Source: Glossina fuscipes
Lineage: Eukaryota > Arthropoda > Insecta > Diptera > Glossinidae
DNA: 64,000 nt
Direction: 5' to 3'
Assembly: GCF_014805625.2 (NCBI RefSeq)
Contig: NW_023998415.1
Location: 41,505,649-41,569,648, forward strand
Part shown: positions 13,101 through 24,552 of the stretch, in pieces
How positions within the stretch are numbered: the stretch's first letter is position 1
Layout: the number at the start of each line of letters is the position of its first letter
Notes under the pieces: generated by a model
The model's input: only the letters and a program-made list of their open reading frames with translations
Databases searched by the model: none
Told to the model about the DNA's origin: nothing
Translations under genes and position numbers: made by a program

Positions 13101-15011
13101 AATAATTGGCGGACATTATTCTCCGCGGTAAAAGTGGCTATCGCACTATCTTCAGGAAAAAATGAAGCTATTTTTCCTTTGTTTGCCTCGGCTACATAAA
13201 CGTTGCACCGATTGAGCTCTTTTTTCCAATTCAAAGAATATGTCGAAGTTTTATCATTAATAGCAGTATTATATAACTTATTTGAAGCTTTTTGTTGCAA
13301 CCGTTTTAGTTGCTTATTGAAGTTCTCAGTAGATGTTTACCAAGCGGCATTCCACACACAAATCATTTTATACGCAGATAACTCTTCACTATTTTCTAAG
13401 CTTTTGAGTGCTAGCATATAGGGCTGCATGGATTATGTAACAAATTAGTTTTCGCATCGCTTCAACGTTTTCTTCGGCTACGTCTTCTCAAGTGGATACC
13501 TTTCGCGAAATTTATCGGTAAGTAAAAATCATTTACGCGGAGAAATTTATTACATCAGCGATTCAATGCAAAAACAATTTTAACTTCATTTTCTTCACGT
13601 GACAGACGAAGTTTAACGAAGTAATAAGCTAAAGCACGAAAATCTTAGAATTTTAATGACATTTCTAATTTTTGTTTCGTGTCTCGAATTGCTTACCAGT
13701 AACAAGGGATCGCTTGCGAAGAAAAGCTAAAAATGTTTTAGATAGCGAAACTTTTCGCATTATCTAAATATTAGTAAGAGTTGAAAGCTAATCGTTTATC
13801 ATTCAATTAAATTCTGTGGTCTTTCCGTCTATTGTCGCCATGGCCATTGTTTTCGTTTCTGTACGGTAACTATCGTGCATAGAAATCCGATTTGTCCACA
13901 TACAATTGCGACTACTATGTACTCTGAATATATGCTGTATGTATGTGTGTATAGTGTATAAATATATGTTTCAAATGCCTAATCAACGTCTAAGATATAT
14001 TCTCGACCGAATACAACAATGAATGGCTCAGATACTCATAGGCGATGGCTCATAGTGCGTCCAAAAGAGTCTCGATAGTTTTACGCATAGGCGAATTGTA
14101 GGTTGTGCTGTGCTTACGTATAGGTATATGCAGAGCAAGTGTTCCTCGGAAGGGAGAGATTTGATCGTTCATCGAGTCCTTTAACAGGGCCTCCTCAACG
14201 TTCTTATCCATTCGTTCTGGAATTCACCGCAAATCGCACGTCACACCACCACGAATTATCGGTCTTTAACTGCTCTGCCCGACCGTCGTTGGTGCAACCG
14301 ACCAGCAATGATCTTTTCCACTGTTCCAGATATCAACACCTTTTTTAATTTTTATTGATACCCCGATGTGCCCGTAAGTATTGACATAAAACATCCCCAA
14401 AACACAAAAAAAAAACCTTTTTCTTTATCCTTGGAGGAAGGCTTCATCGACGCAGGCAAATAGCGTCCTTGATCATTATATTACAGAATTCTTACTGCGT
14501 TTACTGGCTTCGTAGAGGTACTTCGTTTATTATTCCCCTTTTTTTTCTACACGTGATATGGGTTCCACGGCAAACGCTGGGTGATATTGTAAGTTTGGCA
14601 ACTCTGCGCGTGTCTTGTAGTCGCGTTTTTATTCTGTCAACAAATATATCAATTTTTTTAGTTGTATTTCTTAACTTTTTGCTTTATTCGTGTTTAAATT
14701 TAAAAATTCTCTTAAAGAATAAAGGGTGAATTTATTGTATATGAATTTATTAACCATTTATGTGAAAAAATCATTTTGGTTTATTGCAAGCAACAATTGA
14801 ACTCTTGGTAAAAGTCTCTCTTTTTGCCTTTTAATCTGTGTTTACAGTTTCCGTTAGTTTTCGCTCTATATTTACAGTGGGCAGGGAAGTGAGAAATTTG
14901 CTTTAATTTTTCTGAAAATTTGTGCCGTGGAAAAATTTTTTTTTTTTTTTTTTTTTTTGTTTTTCTTTTTCGTTTTTTTTTTTCCTTCTTAAGCTACTTT
15001 TTTTGTTTTCA

Positions 15012-16073
15012 ATGGACATGGATTGTTTATTTACTCCATGTCGTGCGAAAACTGGCCCTGAATCTGAACGATTCATTTCTTGCTGGTTGTGTGATCGTTT
15101 TGGACATGCAAAGTGTGCTGGTATTACCGGCCGTGCTGCTGATGCAGTCCTTGACCCTTCTAAAGGTTTACGATGGTCATGTCCTGACTGTAGAAAGCGG
15201 GATATTGATTTCTACAAGCTCTTCACGGAGACGAGAAATTGTTTCTCAGATTTGAGCAAAAATCTCGGCTCTTTGTGGGAGAAGTTTGAATTAATCAAGA
15301 CTAGGTTTTATGAATGTCGGTATATTGCGCAGTCATCTTCCTCTCCAGCTAACTTAGTCTCAACGCGTAGCGTAGCGTGTGGTTCGTCACCTCCTAAGTC
15401 CGTTTCGTTGGTGCAAGTTAGCGATTCCCTAAAGGCTACAAATAATGTTAGTGTTTCTGCTACGGCTGAGTCGGTTGGTAACATAGATGTTACAAATAGT
15501 CCGAGAAGTCCTTCTGGCTTGAGCTATGCTGAAGTGGCAAGGGTATCTCCTCCCATAGATGTCACTCAATCTTCTCAGGCGTCATTGCCCAAAACTATTA
15601 AGGGTAATAGTAAATCGTCCTCTCCTCCTCGCTGTTCGGGTGTAAATGCTGGTCGCCAAACTGAGTAAGCTGCTCGTGCAAGTGTGGTTACCCCCTCTAT
15701 ATTTTCCCCAACTCATAACTCCCCATCCGTTAACCCTGCTACTCCCAGTACTGATGACATATGCTTGAAGGCAGTTCCTCCTAGAAAGGCCATATTTGTG
15801 TCAAGACTGGCACCAGATACATCTGTTGAAAACATAAGGGGTTATCTGGCTGCGAAAGCCCCTTCTGTCAATTTAAAGCGAGTTAGTATTTTCAAACTGG
15901 GTCCTTCTCAAGCTAGAGCTATCTCATCTTTTAAAATTCTAGTTCCGACCGAAAATATGGATTTGATTTTAAATAAAACTTTGTGGCCGGTTGGATCATT
16001 AATTAAGAAATTTATCCCTCGGGACCGACCCCGTAATGCGAATGCATTAGCTCTTTCCCCATCAAAAAACTAA
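15012..16073 (+). pseudogene. LINE ORF1: PHD-finger protein, interrupted by one in-frame stop
   Basis: I chose ATG 15012 (MDMDCLFTPC) because the frame upstream is only poly-Phe from a T-rich leader. Residues 5-60 form a PHD-like zinc finger: C5, C10, C24, C27, H32, C35, C57, C60 (C4-H-C3 order). A Ser/Pro-rich linker follows. A TAA at 15666-15668 interrupts the frame after codon 218, and the same frame resumes to 16073. The second part (from about 15765) contains KAIFVSRLAPDTSVENIRGY and SFKILVP, an RNA-recognition-like fold common at the C-terminus of such ORF1 proteins. ORF1 proteins bind the element RNA. The stop could be mutation, sequencing error or readthrough; mutation seems most likely. 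Confidence 0.75.
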
Positions 16074-16075
16074 AT

Positions 16076-17766
16076 ACTTCTTCAGCCTCATTTTCTCTCA
16101 TTTATCAAAATGTTAGGGGCCTAAACTCAAAAATTCGTTCTACCTTCCTAAATTCAGTGAGTACGGAGTTTTCCTGTCTGGTCTTCACTGAAACATGGCT
16201 AAAGCCAGTTCTACATTCGTCGGAACTTTTCCATAATTCGTTTCAAGTTTTCAGAAACGATCGTTTGTATCGCAATGGTGGTGGTGTTTTAATTGCTATT
16301 TCTACGGCACTCCCCACCTATTCGTTTGAATTTCCAACTACTCCCGATGTTGAATTTATCGCCATTCGATTGAAATTTCCTAACAAACACTTATATGTGA
16401 CCTGCTCCTATATTCCCCCAAATTCGGATATCTCTGTATATAAGAAACAGGCCGCCCTCATTTGTGAAGTGGCCAAGCAATCTAAATCTACCGATATAGT
16501 CCTTGCGTTGGGTGACTTCAACTTGCCTCAAGTCAATTGGTTTTACAGTGATAGTTCTGGCTGTTTGATTCCTTCCTCAACATCTGATAAAGCCGTTGTG
16601 TTCTTCAATGAATTATTTGATAATAATTTAGTTCAATACAATGGTACCCCTAATTGTAATGGGAGATTTCTTGATCTCTGCTTTGCAAATTTTCCTGAGG
16701 TTTGCGTTAATCGTTGTCTTCCGTTTAGTTTACCTGAGGATCCATATCATCCAGCATTGGGTGTTTCCTTTCATTACAAGTCGGTTGGTTCGTTGAACCT
16801 CTATAATGTTCCAAATTCAAATTTTTCATATCAACGTTATGATTTCCATAATATCAATGTTTCCATACTAAAATCTCATCTTTCTCATTTTGTGCTCGAT
16901 TTCTCAGAGGGAAGCATTGATAGCTTACTGTCGTCGTTTTACAATGTATTAAATCAAGCTATTTCTGCATCCGTTCCGATCAAGCAGTCCCGTGCTCGAA
17001 GTAAGGATCCCCCGTGGTTTAATAAGACAATTAAATACTACAAGAATAGGAAAAACAAGTTGTTCAGGAAATTTTCGAAAAGTGGTTCTTCTTTCGATCA
17101 TTTCGCTTACTCTGTTGCAAGGCATAAATTTAATTCCCTCAACCGCCAATACTACTGCAGATACCTTCAGTTTGTTAAATCCTCCTTGTTTGCTAACCCT
17201 AAATACTTTTTCAAGTTCGTTAATTTCAAAAGAAAAATCTCCATAAACCCGTCGTTTGTGTCTTTTAATGGCTCCGAGTCCTCGGATGATTTTGAATCCT
17301 CAAATCTCTTTGCGGAATACTTCCGACAGAACTTTTCAACTGCCAATTTTGATTTATCGGAAAATTATCCATATTCGATTTCTAATTCGGTTTCAATTCC
17401 TAACTTTGTTATATCGGAAAATGACGTTTTTGAAGGATTGAACTCTCTGAAATATAATTGTTCGCCTGGACCCGATGGCATCCCCTCATGTGTACTTATA
17501 TCTTGTGCTGGCGAGCTTTGTGATGTTATCTCAAACATTTTTAATAAGTCTTTGAATTTAGGTGTTTTCCCTTTGTGTTGGAAGACTTCTTTCCTTATTC
17601 CTATTCACAAAAGTGGTAGTAGGCAACTTGTAGCGAACTACAGAGGCATCGCCAAGTTGAGTGTCTTACCTAAACTGTTTGAGCGAATTGTGGCTCAGCA
17701 TATAGCCTTTTCCATGAAATTGTATATTTCTCCTTTCCAGCATGGTTTTCGAAAGGGAAGATCAAT
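16076..17766 (+). pseudogene. LINE ORF2, 5' part: AP-like endonuclease and start of reverse transcriptase
   Basis: The frame is open from the end of ORF1 without an obvious ATG; homology begins at about LIYQNVRGLNSKI near 16104. Endonuclease motifs in order are TETWLKP, NGGGVLIAI, LGDFNLPQVNW and RFLDLCFAN, followed by DPYHPAL in place of the usual SDH. RT starts with SPGPDGIPSCVL and NYRGIAKLSVLPKLFERIV, reaching FQHGFRKGRS. At that point the sense frame shifts, and the nominal frame continues with unrelated residues to a stop at 17917. The endonuclease nicks target DNA and the RT copies element RNA at the nick. ORF1 ends at 16073, so ORF2 presumably depended on reinitiation or overlap. Confidence 0.8.
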
Positions 17767-18942
17767 CTGTTGGAGTTTACTTCTCATGTTTTCAAGCCTT
17801 TTTCTAGTGGTTCTCGCACTGATGTCATTTACACTGACTTTAGCAAGGCGTTTGATATGGTTAATCATAGACTTCTTAGATTTAAAATCCAGACCTCTGG
17901 CTTTCCTCTCTTCTTAGTTGAATGGTTAAGCTCTTATCTGTATGGTAGATCATTCAGGGTTTTGTTTAACCTCATTACCTCGGATGAATTTCCCGTGACG
18001 TCTGGCGTACCTCAAGGTAGCCACTTGGGACCTATTTTATTTAATCTTTACATCAATGATTTGCCCTCCGTGATTAAATTCAGTAAGATTTTAATGTATG
18101 CTGATGATGTGAAACTGCTTACTTCTTTTTCCGTAGAATCGCAATCACATCATCTTCAAAGTGATTTGAACAATTTGGTTGCATGGTGCTCCCTCAATCT
18201 TCTGAAGCTAAATCTAAATAAATGTAAGAAGCTTTCTTTCTTAAGAAGGAAGTCGTTTAGTACCCAATACCTCATTGATTCGCACAGGTTGGAAGACGTC
18301 GATTCGTTCATTGATTTAGGCGTTCTATTCGATTATAGGTTACGTTTCAATTTGCATATTGAGTCCTCGTTAAGCAAAGCTAGGTCCGCTCTTGGTTTTA
18401 TAAAGAGGTGGTCCAAAGAGCTTGATGATCCTTATATTACTAAAAGGCTTTACACGTGTTTGGTTAGACCTATTCTTGAGTATGCCTCTGTTGTGTGGTC
18501 TCCTTCATATAGATGCTACGTTGGTTCAATTGAATCTATACAAAAGCAATTCTTGCTGTTTGCACTTAGGAATTTGGGTTGGGACCCGATTTCCCCTCTT
18601 CCACCCTATGAAAATAGGTTGCTTCTGTTATCCTTACCGTCACTCGAGAAACGTAGATTTGTTCTTGGGGTTTCCTTCCTAATCAAATTAATAAATGGTG
18701 CAATTGATTCGCCCGCATTACTTCGTGAGATTTGCTTTAATGTCCCTAACCGCTTCTCTAGGTACTTTATGTTGATAAAGCTTAGTCAATGCAAATATAA
18801 CTTTGAACTGTTTAACCCGCTCAGAGTTGTTTGCAAGAACCTAAATGATGTCTATCATCTATTCTCATTAACGGACTCTTTAAAGTCTATTAAAGCAATA
18901 TTGCTCAACAAGCGCGATTTACCTATGTCGTACTTAAACTGA
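17767..18942 (+). pseudogene. LINE ORF2, 3' part: reverse transcriptase core and C-terminal region
   Basis: Continues ORF2 in another frame after a net one-base loss near 17764. RT motifs include VIYTDFSKAFDMVNH (catalytic Asp), SGVPQGSHLGPILFNLYIND, and the active-site box YADD in LMYADDVKLL. The thumb and C-terminal part include WCSLNLLKLNLNKCK, DLGVLFD and CLVRPILEYASVVWSP. It ends at a TGA at 18940-18942. Catalytic residues are intact, so the break before this segment is what disables the protein. No RNase H domain is apparent. Confidence 0.82.
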
Positions 18943-19252
18943 TTTAACCTTAGATTTTGTCATTATGAGTCGAAAATTAATTTGTTGTTAACAATTATTG
19001 GTTGCCAAGCTTATGCATGTTTGCGATGGCTTAGGGGTTCACTTGCAATTTGGTCCTGTATCGGTTGTGGGCGTGGCTCTATGCTAATTGTGTACATGCT
19101 TTTTTTTCCTCCTTATTTGTTTTATTGTACTTATACTAAGTTTTATTATTAAATAATTTTAAGATTTACTTAAGAGTCAATTGAACTCGACTGCCATTTT
19201 GTTTTAGTTGAGTTTCTTGTATAAGTGGAATAAATAAATAAATAAATAAATA
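18943..19252 (+). repeat. LINE 3' UTR with (TAAA)n tail
   Basis: About 290 nt of non-coding sequence, then six or so TAAA units at 19229-19252. A short simple-repeat tail is normal for many CR1, Jockey and I-type elements. Confidence 0.7.
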
Positions 19253-19439
19253 TTCAATTTTGACAGAAGAGAGATTTCTTTCTCGCATAGTTTTGTGAAC
19301 AATGAGCTTCTGATATGATATATATAAAATAATCTCTTATTAATAATAAGGAGTTGTGAAGAGCACTTGAATAAAGCAATTATTTTAACCTTTTTTTCTC
19401 CTTTCCTAGTCATTTTCGTTGCAACAGAACCATTGTACC

Positions 19440-20130
19440 ATTGAACCTCAGCGATATGCTAACCATAGCATGAATTTCATTATCGAGAATATCGAGATAT
19501 TTATTCGCGGCAGTCCAACCAGAAATGGGAACGAAATTATCAGATAAACACCACGATATAGTCGCTCAGATCCTATGCTTGACAGTAGTAAGCGGGCAAT
19601 CTGGATCGTGGCCCTGTTTTGGAATTCTCCAAGTACATAGCCAGTCGCGTATAGAAAATCATGTACACGTTGATTCATCGGACCATACCATATTCTTCGC
19701 ATCATAAAGTGCCCAGGTTTTATAATGGCGATATCACTTCCTTCGCGGCTTAGCGCTGGCGATATAAAAAGTTTTGCAAGTGCAATCCTTCCATGAATAT
19801 CAACTTTGTAGAGGTTCCGCCGTACTATTTTCCTCGAAGGAATATTACTCAAGTAATTTTTAAGTTCTGCTGCTACTTTTGTCGCAGTAGTTTTATGCTA
19901 TCTGGCCAAAATCCTTATGATTATTCGTTCGTCAATGCCTTTGGGTTAACTTTGAGTTTCGCCCACTATTCCTTTTCGTCGATGATGGTTTCCCATGTTT
20001 TGTGTATGCCGTCATTATCGCTCGTGAAACATTAAACGATTACGTATTTCTGTGCTAGAGGCTACCACTAACCGATCACCAACCATTTGTCCTCTTCCGA
20101 CGTCTAAGAGATCGCACGTGTCATCGAGAA
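19440..20130 (-). pseudogene. Tc1-like transposase relic, frameshifted
   Basis: Reading leftward in shifting frames, the order follows a Tc1 transposase. First is an N-terminal DNA-binding part (RGQMVGDRLVVASSTEI, about 20110-20050) and MTAYTKHGKPSSTKRNSGR near 20010. Next come a second helix-turn-helix region ending VRRNLYKVDIHGRIALAK (about 19830-19780), the first catalytic block WSDEST (about 19685), then WRIPKQGHDPDCP, and ANKYLDIL near 19505. At least two frameshifts and two internal stops are needed, and the C-terminal DDE part is missing. The longest open piece is 134 codons (19852-19448) but mixes correct and wrong frames. No terminal inverted repeats found. Tc1 enzymes cut and paste the element at TA sites; this copy cannot. 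Confidence 0.7.
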
Positions 20131-20399
20131 CTAACCGTTAAATACACTGCACGTAAACTATACTATGTGTCGCATGATTTACACGGATGTTGTGTTGCCA
20201 ACATGCAATAAAATGTTACTACATTTATTTGTCCATCGTAAGTATATACTAGGATGGATACGGAGCGAGCAAAACGGGAGGCATAACTCCATCAATTTTT
20301 TATAGTAAGTAACACAAAAAATAATAGAATAAAATCCTTTGGTTGTATATTTAGAAATGTTTTATTAAGGTTTCAACTTAAATTTGTTGCGTCACCAAA

Positions 20400-20429
20400 C
20401 CGAACTTTACCGAACTTTACCGAACTTTT
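20400..20429. repeat. 10-bp tandem repeat, three copies
   Basis: CCGAACTTTA repeated, last copy with one mismatch. Confidence 0.85.
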
Positions 20430-21120
20430 CTTATTGCTTTATATTTTTAAGTTAAAGAATCAAATGAACAGGAACAGATTGTTTGTGTTTAATAAAACGG
20501 ACCAGCATGTAACGTGTCGAGTATAACTGTATAAGCTAATTATAAATATTTGTCTAATTAAGATTCGATTTTAATCAATCTTATCTTCCGATATGAATAA
20601 ATTAAAAAATGTTTTAAGCAAGTAGTTTGAAGATGTTTACAAAAATAAGTTACGATTAAAGTTAACTTTTTATCTTATCTAAATGCCTTTAGCTAGCTAC
20701 AAACGTATACATGACTGGACAACATTTCTCTAGTGGGCCCACTTGTAAATTTCATAAAGTAATTGTCAGTTTTTTTTTTTTTACATTTTTTTTTTTTTTT
20801 TTTTTTAATAAACTTTATGTAGAAAAGTTTATTTTTGCAAAGTACGTACGCTCTTATAAAGAAAAATATGGAATATAATGCTGGCGATGAAGACAACGAC
20901 AGATATGTACGTATTTAGGTCCGTGTGAGAGCGTATTTGTTAGTATTTCTATATGTGTACGCATGTATGTGTGGATGTATTTACAAGAAGAGTAAAAGTG
21001 CATTAAACTCTAGATACCACTTGGGATGCAGGAAACTAACTGAGAATATGTTGTTCTGCTATATATGTAGCTCACTTGCTATAAGAATATATGTACGTAC
21101 GTATGCCATATAAATATACA

Positions 21121-21130
<10 letters not shown>

Positions 21131-21188
<58 letters not shown>
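21131..21188. repeat. (TA)n microsatellite
   Basis: TA dinucleotides with one ACATA interruption near 21160. Confidence 0.9.
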
Positions 21189-21192
<4 letters not shown>

Positions 21193-21929
21193 ATCCTGTG
21201 CATATATGTGGTTAAGTTTAAGAAATGGCCCGGGCTCGTGTGGATTTATAAAACAATATTAAATATTCCATAGAGTTTAGTTAATACTTTTTCCTGTTAT
21301 TTTATCTCATACCTCAGCCAAATAAAGTTAATATTGTAAATGCTAAAGGCACAATAATTCCGCGATTTGTATACTAATGTAAATAGTAACAGGTGAATAT
21401 GTCATTTAGTCACCGAAGTTAGAATGTTTCGCGCAACATGTTGATCACTATCAATTTTCATTTTTTGTAATATCAGTGTAGTGTTGTCACGTCACGAACT
21501 AAGACCGCTTCGCTATTCTAGTTTTCAAAATTTGCAAAAAATGAGATAGAATACTGATACTTGACATACAGCCATGACCATTTAAATAGCACAAATCTAA
21601 ACAGAGGCATTAATAAGAATACTTTAAGTATATAATTGCAGTATTTTATGTTATTAGTTGAGATATCACAACACTGCTTAATACTGCTGTAAAGAAATTA
21701 TTCATTCTTGCCACGTTTTGTCATTTTTTCAATTTACGCCTATAGGGCATTTCTTTGGAAATAGACATAAAAATAGTGCAAATAAATATGGAAGCAATTT
21801 TCTGACAACTAGTCCTTCATCCTGATTGCATTGTTTGTTCAATTAATTAGAAGTTTTACGAAATCCATAGTAAGCCGTGGCATAATAACCGAGCATTTGT
21901 CAAGGGTGAAAAGCAGTTGATTTTCGCAA

Positions 21930-22110
21930 AAACGTATTGGAATTGTAATAAGCTTTAGAATAGCCAGCACAGAGTCCCAATTTACGTGAAAATTATGACA
22001 ATTGTTGGGAAGTTGTCAAGGAAGGTTGGGATTTTGTATTATTAAAGAAATTGATCAGAAATTTCTCGGAAGTATATGCCGCAGTTTTTAAGCTATCATA
22101 GAGAATTCGC
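21930..22110 (+). pseudogene. Tc1-like transposase C-terminal relic
   Basis: From 21955 the frame reads L-E-stop then PAQSPNLRENYDNCWEVVK, matching the conserved Tc1 block around the last acidic residue (consensus LEWPAQSPDLNPIENLWxxVK). The stop is TAG where Trp (TGG) is expected. The final catalytic Glu is in the retained EN pair, whereas the preceding Asp of SPDL is Asn here. The frame continues about 35 codons with a plausible C-terminal helix before stops accumulate. It lies on the strand opposite to the 19.4-20.1 kb relic, so the two are separate insertions or a rearranged one. The catalytic core upstream was not found. Confidence 0.65.
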
Positions 22111-23057
22111 AATACAGTACAATGAAGTATGGAATATAATACAGGTGGAGTAATAAAGAAAAAATCGTTCGCTATACCCTATGTCTCTTGTGGTATTGGT
22201 TATATTATTCAGCCTTTGCGAATGTATGTAATATTCAAAATTATTGGAAAAGTTTCACTTTTTATTACACCGATCCATTTTGGAATCATCTTTGAAATCT
22301 TTAGATTTAATCTCCACTATCCAGCTGTCCGTCCGTACCACTCTCTACTGCCTGTTCACGTAATTTATTTGCAATCCATAGCTCGCTACTTTTAAGATGT
22401 TTAGACGAAGTTTAGTAGATTTTGTGTGAGAGACGAACACTATTGAAAATTCTTTGGATCGGACGGTCGCTATATCACCCATATTTTGTAAAAGTCATTA
22501 TATGAAAATATGATATAGCCTTTCGTCAATGTAAAACATAGAGTCAAGTGGAAGATATTCCTACAAAAACCTCACCTTTATAAGGTCAAAACATCTACTT
22601 TTTTATATTTTTTTGCTTCATCGTAGTAGTTTGGGATAAAAATTAATTGTGTGGGTATAATAACATTTTTGATAAGGAAATGAAACACTTCCTAAGAAAA
22701 GTAACCAATTACATGGAAATCAAGATACAATTTTTGGTAATTGATGCAAATGTAGGAAAGGTGGTGCAGGCTGACCGTACTCAACTAAATATTATTTTTT
22801 TAAACTATTCTTAACTCGATTGACATACAGTTCATTTCCCAACATTTTTCTTAAACGAGAGCTTTTCTGCAAATTTCTTACGTTCCCTCTTTGTCCCAAT
22901 TACTTGAAAAGTAAAAAAAAAAAACATTTAAAATTTTTACATTCTACACGACTTGTGGTACAACAACTAAGTTAGTTGTAAAAGTTTATTCGGATGTATG
23001 CATGCAAGATAGAGAAGGATTTGGGATAGACCAACCTTTTATATTAATCACTTTATA

Positions 23058-23240
23058 AATCGATTTAAGCTTGTCTGTCTATCTGTTCGTCTTGCGTTTT
23101 TGAATTCAACTTACAAGCCGCAATTTTTGAAATATTTTCATCATATTTAGTAAATTTATACCATGTTCGACGTATTTTGGGCCAAGGACGAAAGCTTTTG
23201 AAAACGGTTTAAATGGAATTACTTTTACGAGAGCTTCTCA
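23058..23240 (+). repeat. Dispersed repeat, copy A (related to 60101-60275)
   Basis: Shares AATCGATTTAAGCTTG, then GTCTGTC-like sequence, TTCAACTTACA and CGACGTATTTTG in the same order and similar spacing with the copy at 60.1 kb. Same orientation; no coding content seen. Confidence 0.6.
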
Positions 23241-24516
23241 TTCAACGGCTTAATTTGCAAAGTCGTTTTAAGAATAATTGTAGAGTGCTGTAGGGTATGC
23301 AATGATAGGCTATGACCCACTTATAGTGTCTTTATCATAACTTTAAATAAAAAACAAATTTTTTGCAATTTTTTTGCGAATTCTTTACTAAGCTTTCTTC
23401 TTTATTTATTGTCACGCCTATTCATATGCCCATGGCTGTATATATGCTTAGCTAACGGCTACGCGCTGAATATAATTAGAAACTATGTATTGCCGTCTAG
23501 AGCAATTATACTAAAAATATTTGCCAATATTTTTAATAAAGGCATTGTGTAAAAATGATCGAAATTGGAAAAAATAAATGAAATTTTTATAAATATATTT
23601 ACAGCAGAGTACAGCCCTCATATATATATATATATATATTAGGGAAATATTTTATCATTATTATTCTTTATAAATGGCCCTGTGAGGCAGTAGATCTTTT
23701 TGCGCTTAAAATGTTAATATAAAGTAACGGTGGCGAAGAAGCAGATAAACACCGAACTGAAATAAGCTGAAGTTCAGTGAAAGTTAAGATTAAACAGGAA
23801 ATCTTACAATGAATATTAGATATTACGTCTTAAAGGAGATGTAGATTTATACGAGTAATTACGGAGACAAAGTATATCTACATGAGTATTCATTAATGAC
23901 TTTATCTAGAGTTCTTTGCGCAGAAGTTTTCGATTAGTGCAGTTTCTGTGAGGATTATGAAACCAACCAGGCAATTAACACGATTTGCATGCTTCCTAAT
24001 ATTTTACGCTAATGAAAATTTCTGACACAATCGCCAAATAGTTTGAAGACAGAATGTTATGTATTGTAGTAAAATGTTTTTAAAATTCAATAAGACTTAT
24101 CTCACCGTCAAGTAGAAGAATTAGTACTAAATGAATAACATTTCATACATAAAAAATATAAATTATAATAGCAATTTATAACTGAGAAATAATCTTTAAT
24201 CTTTAAACTATTTTGTGGATATATATATATATATTAGTACATGTTCAAAATAAGAAAGAAAAAATGAAAATTGTTCGCAAAAATCTTTACTTTTCCCGAC
24301 AAAAAAAAAAAAAAAGTAACACAAAAAAAAACAAGTTTTATAAAAACTTTTTGTTATAAACCCAACAAGTTGAGACTTGCGGAGTGAAAAAAAAAAAACA
24401 AAAAAAACAAAAAGGAAAAAAAAAGTGATATACACTGAATATAAAACTTATTTTATGCCGCACTGCATGCAAACATATTATTTATCTTTGTACACACACA
24501 TTGCATACACACATAC

Positions 24517-24552
<36 letters not shown>

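Larger units (their letters stand above)
7266..14850. other. Intronic DNA dominated by simple repeats, no gene recognised
   Basis: Contents include (AT)n at about 7833-7861, (GA)n at about 8159-8189, the AAT/ATT tract at 8330-8880, (TA)n around 10077-10148, CT-rich tracts near 10880-10930 and many A or T runs. A 113-codon minus-strand open frame (13300-12959) is the longest non-repetitive frame here but has no domain I recognise. 14139-14345 is locally GC-richer without a recognisable product. Confidence 0.55.
14880..19252 (+). mobile_element. Nearly complete non-LTR retrotransposon (LINE; CR1/Jockey-type, PHD-finger ORF1)
   Basis: About 4.3 kb with the order 5' leader, ORF1 (PHD zinc finger), ORF2 (AP-like endonuclease plus reverse transcriptase), 3' UTR, and a (TAAA)n tail at 19229-19252. 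The 5' boundary is not visible; 14880 is an estimate. Each ORF carries only one obvious lesion (a stop at 15666-15668 in ORF1, a net -1 shift near 17764 in ORF2), so this copy is far younger than the other relics in the intron but is inactive as assembled. It lies opposite to the transcription of the proposed host gene. No target-site duplication was found. Clade assignment rests on PHD-type ORF1 and RT motifs and is tentative between CR1 and Jockey groups. Confidence 0.85.
20131..21880. other. Intronic AT-rich DNA, no gene recognised
   Basis: Contains three tandem CCGAACTTTA units at 20400-20429, a bipartite T run at about 20770-20806, and (TA)n at about 21131-21188. Confidence 0.6.
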
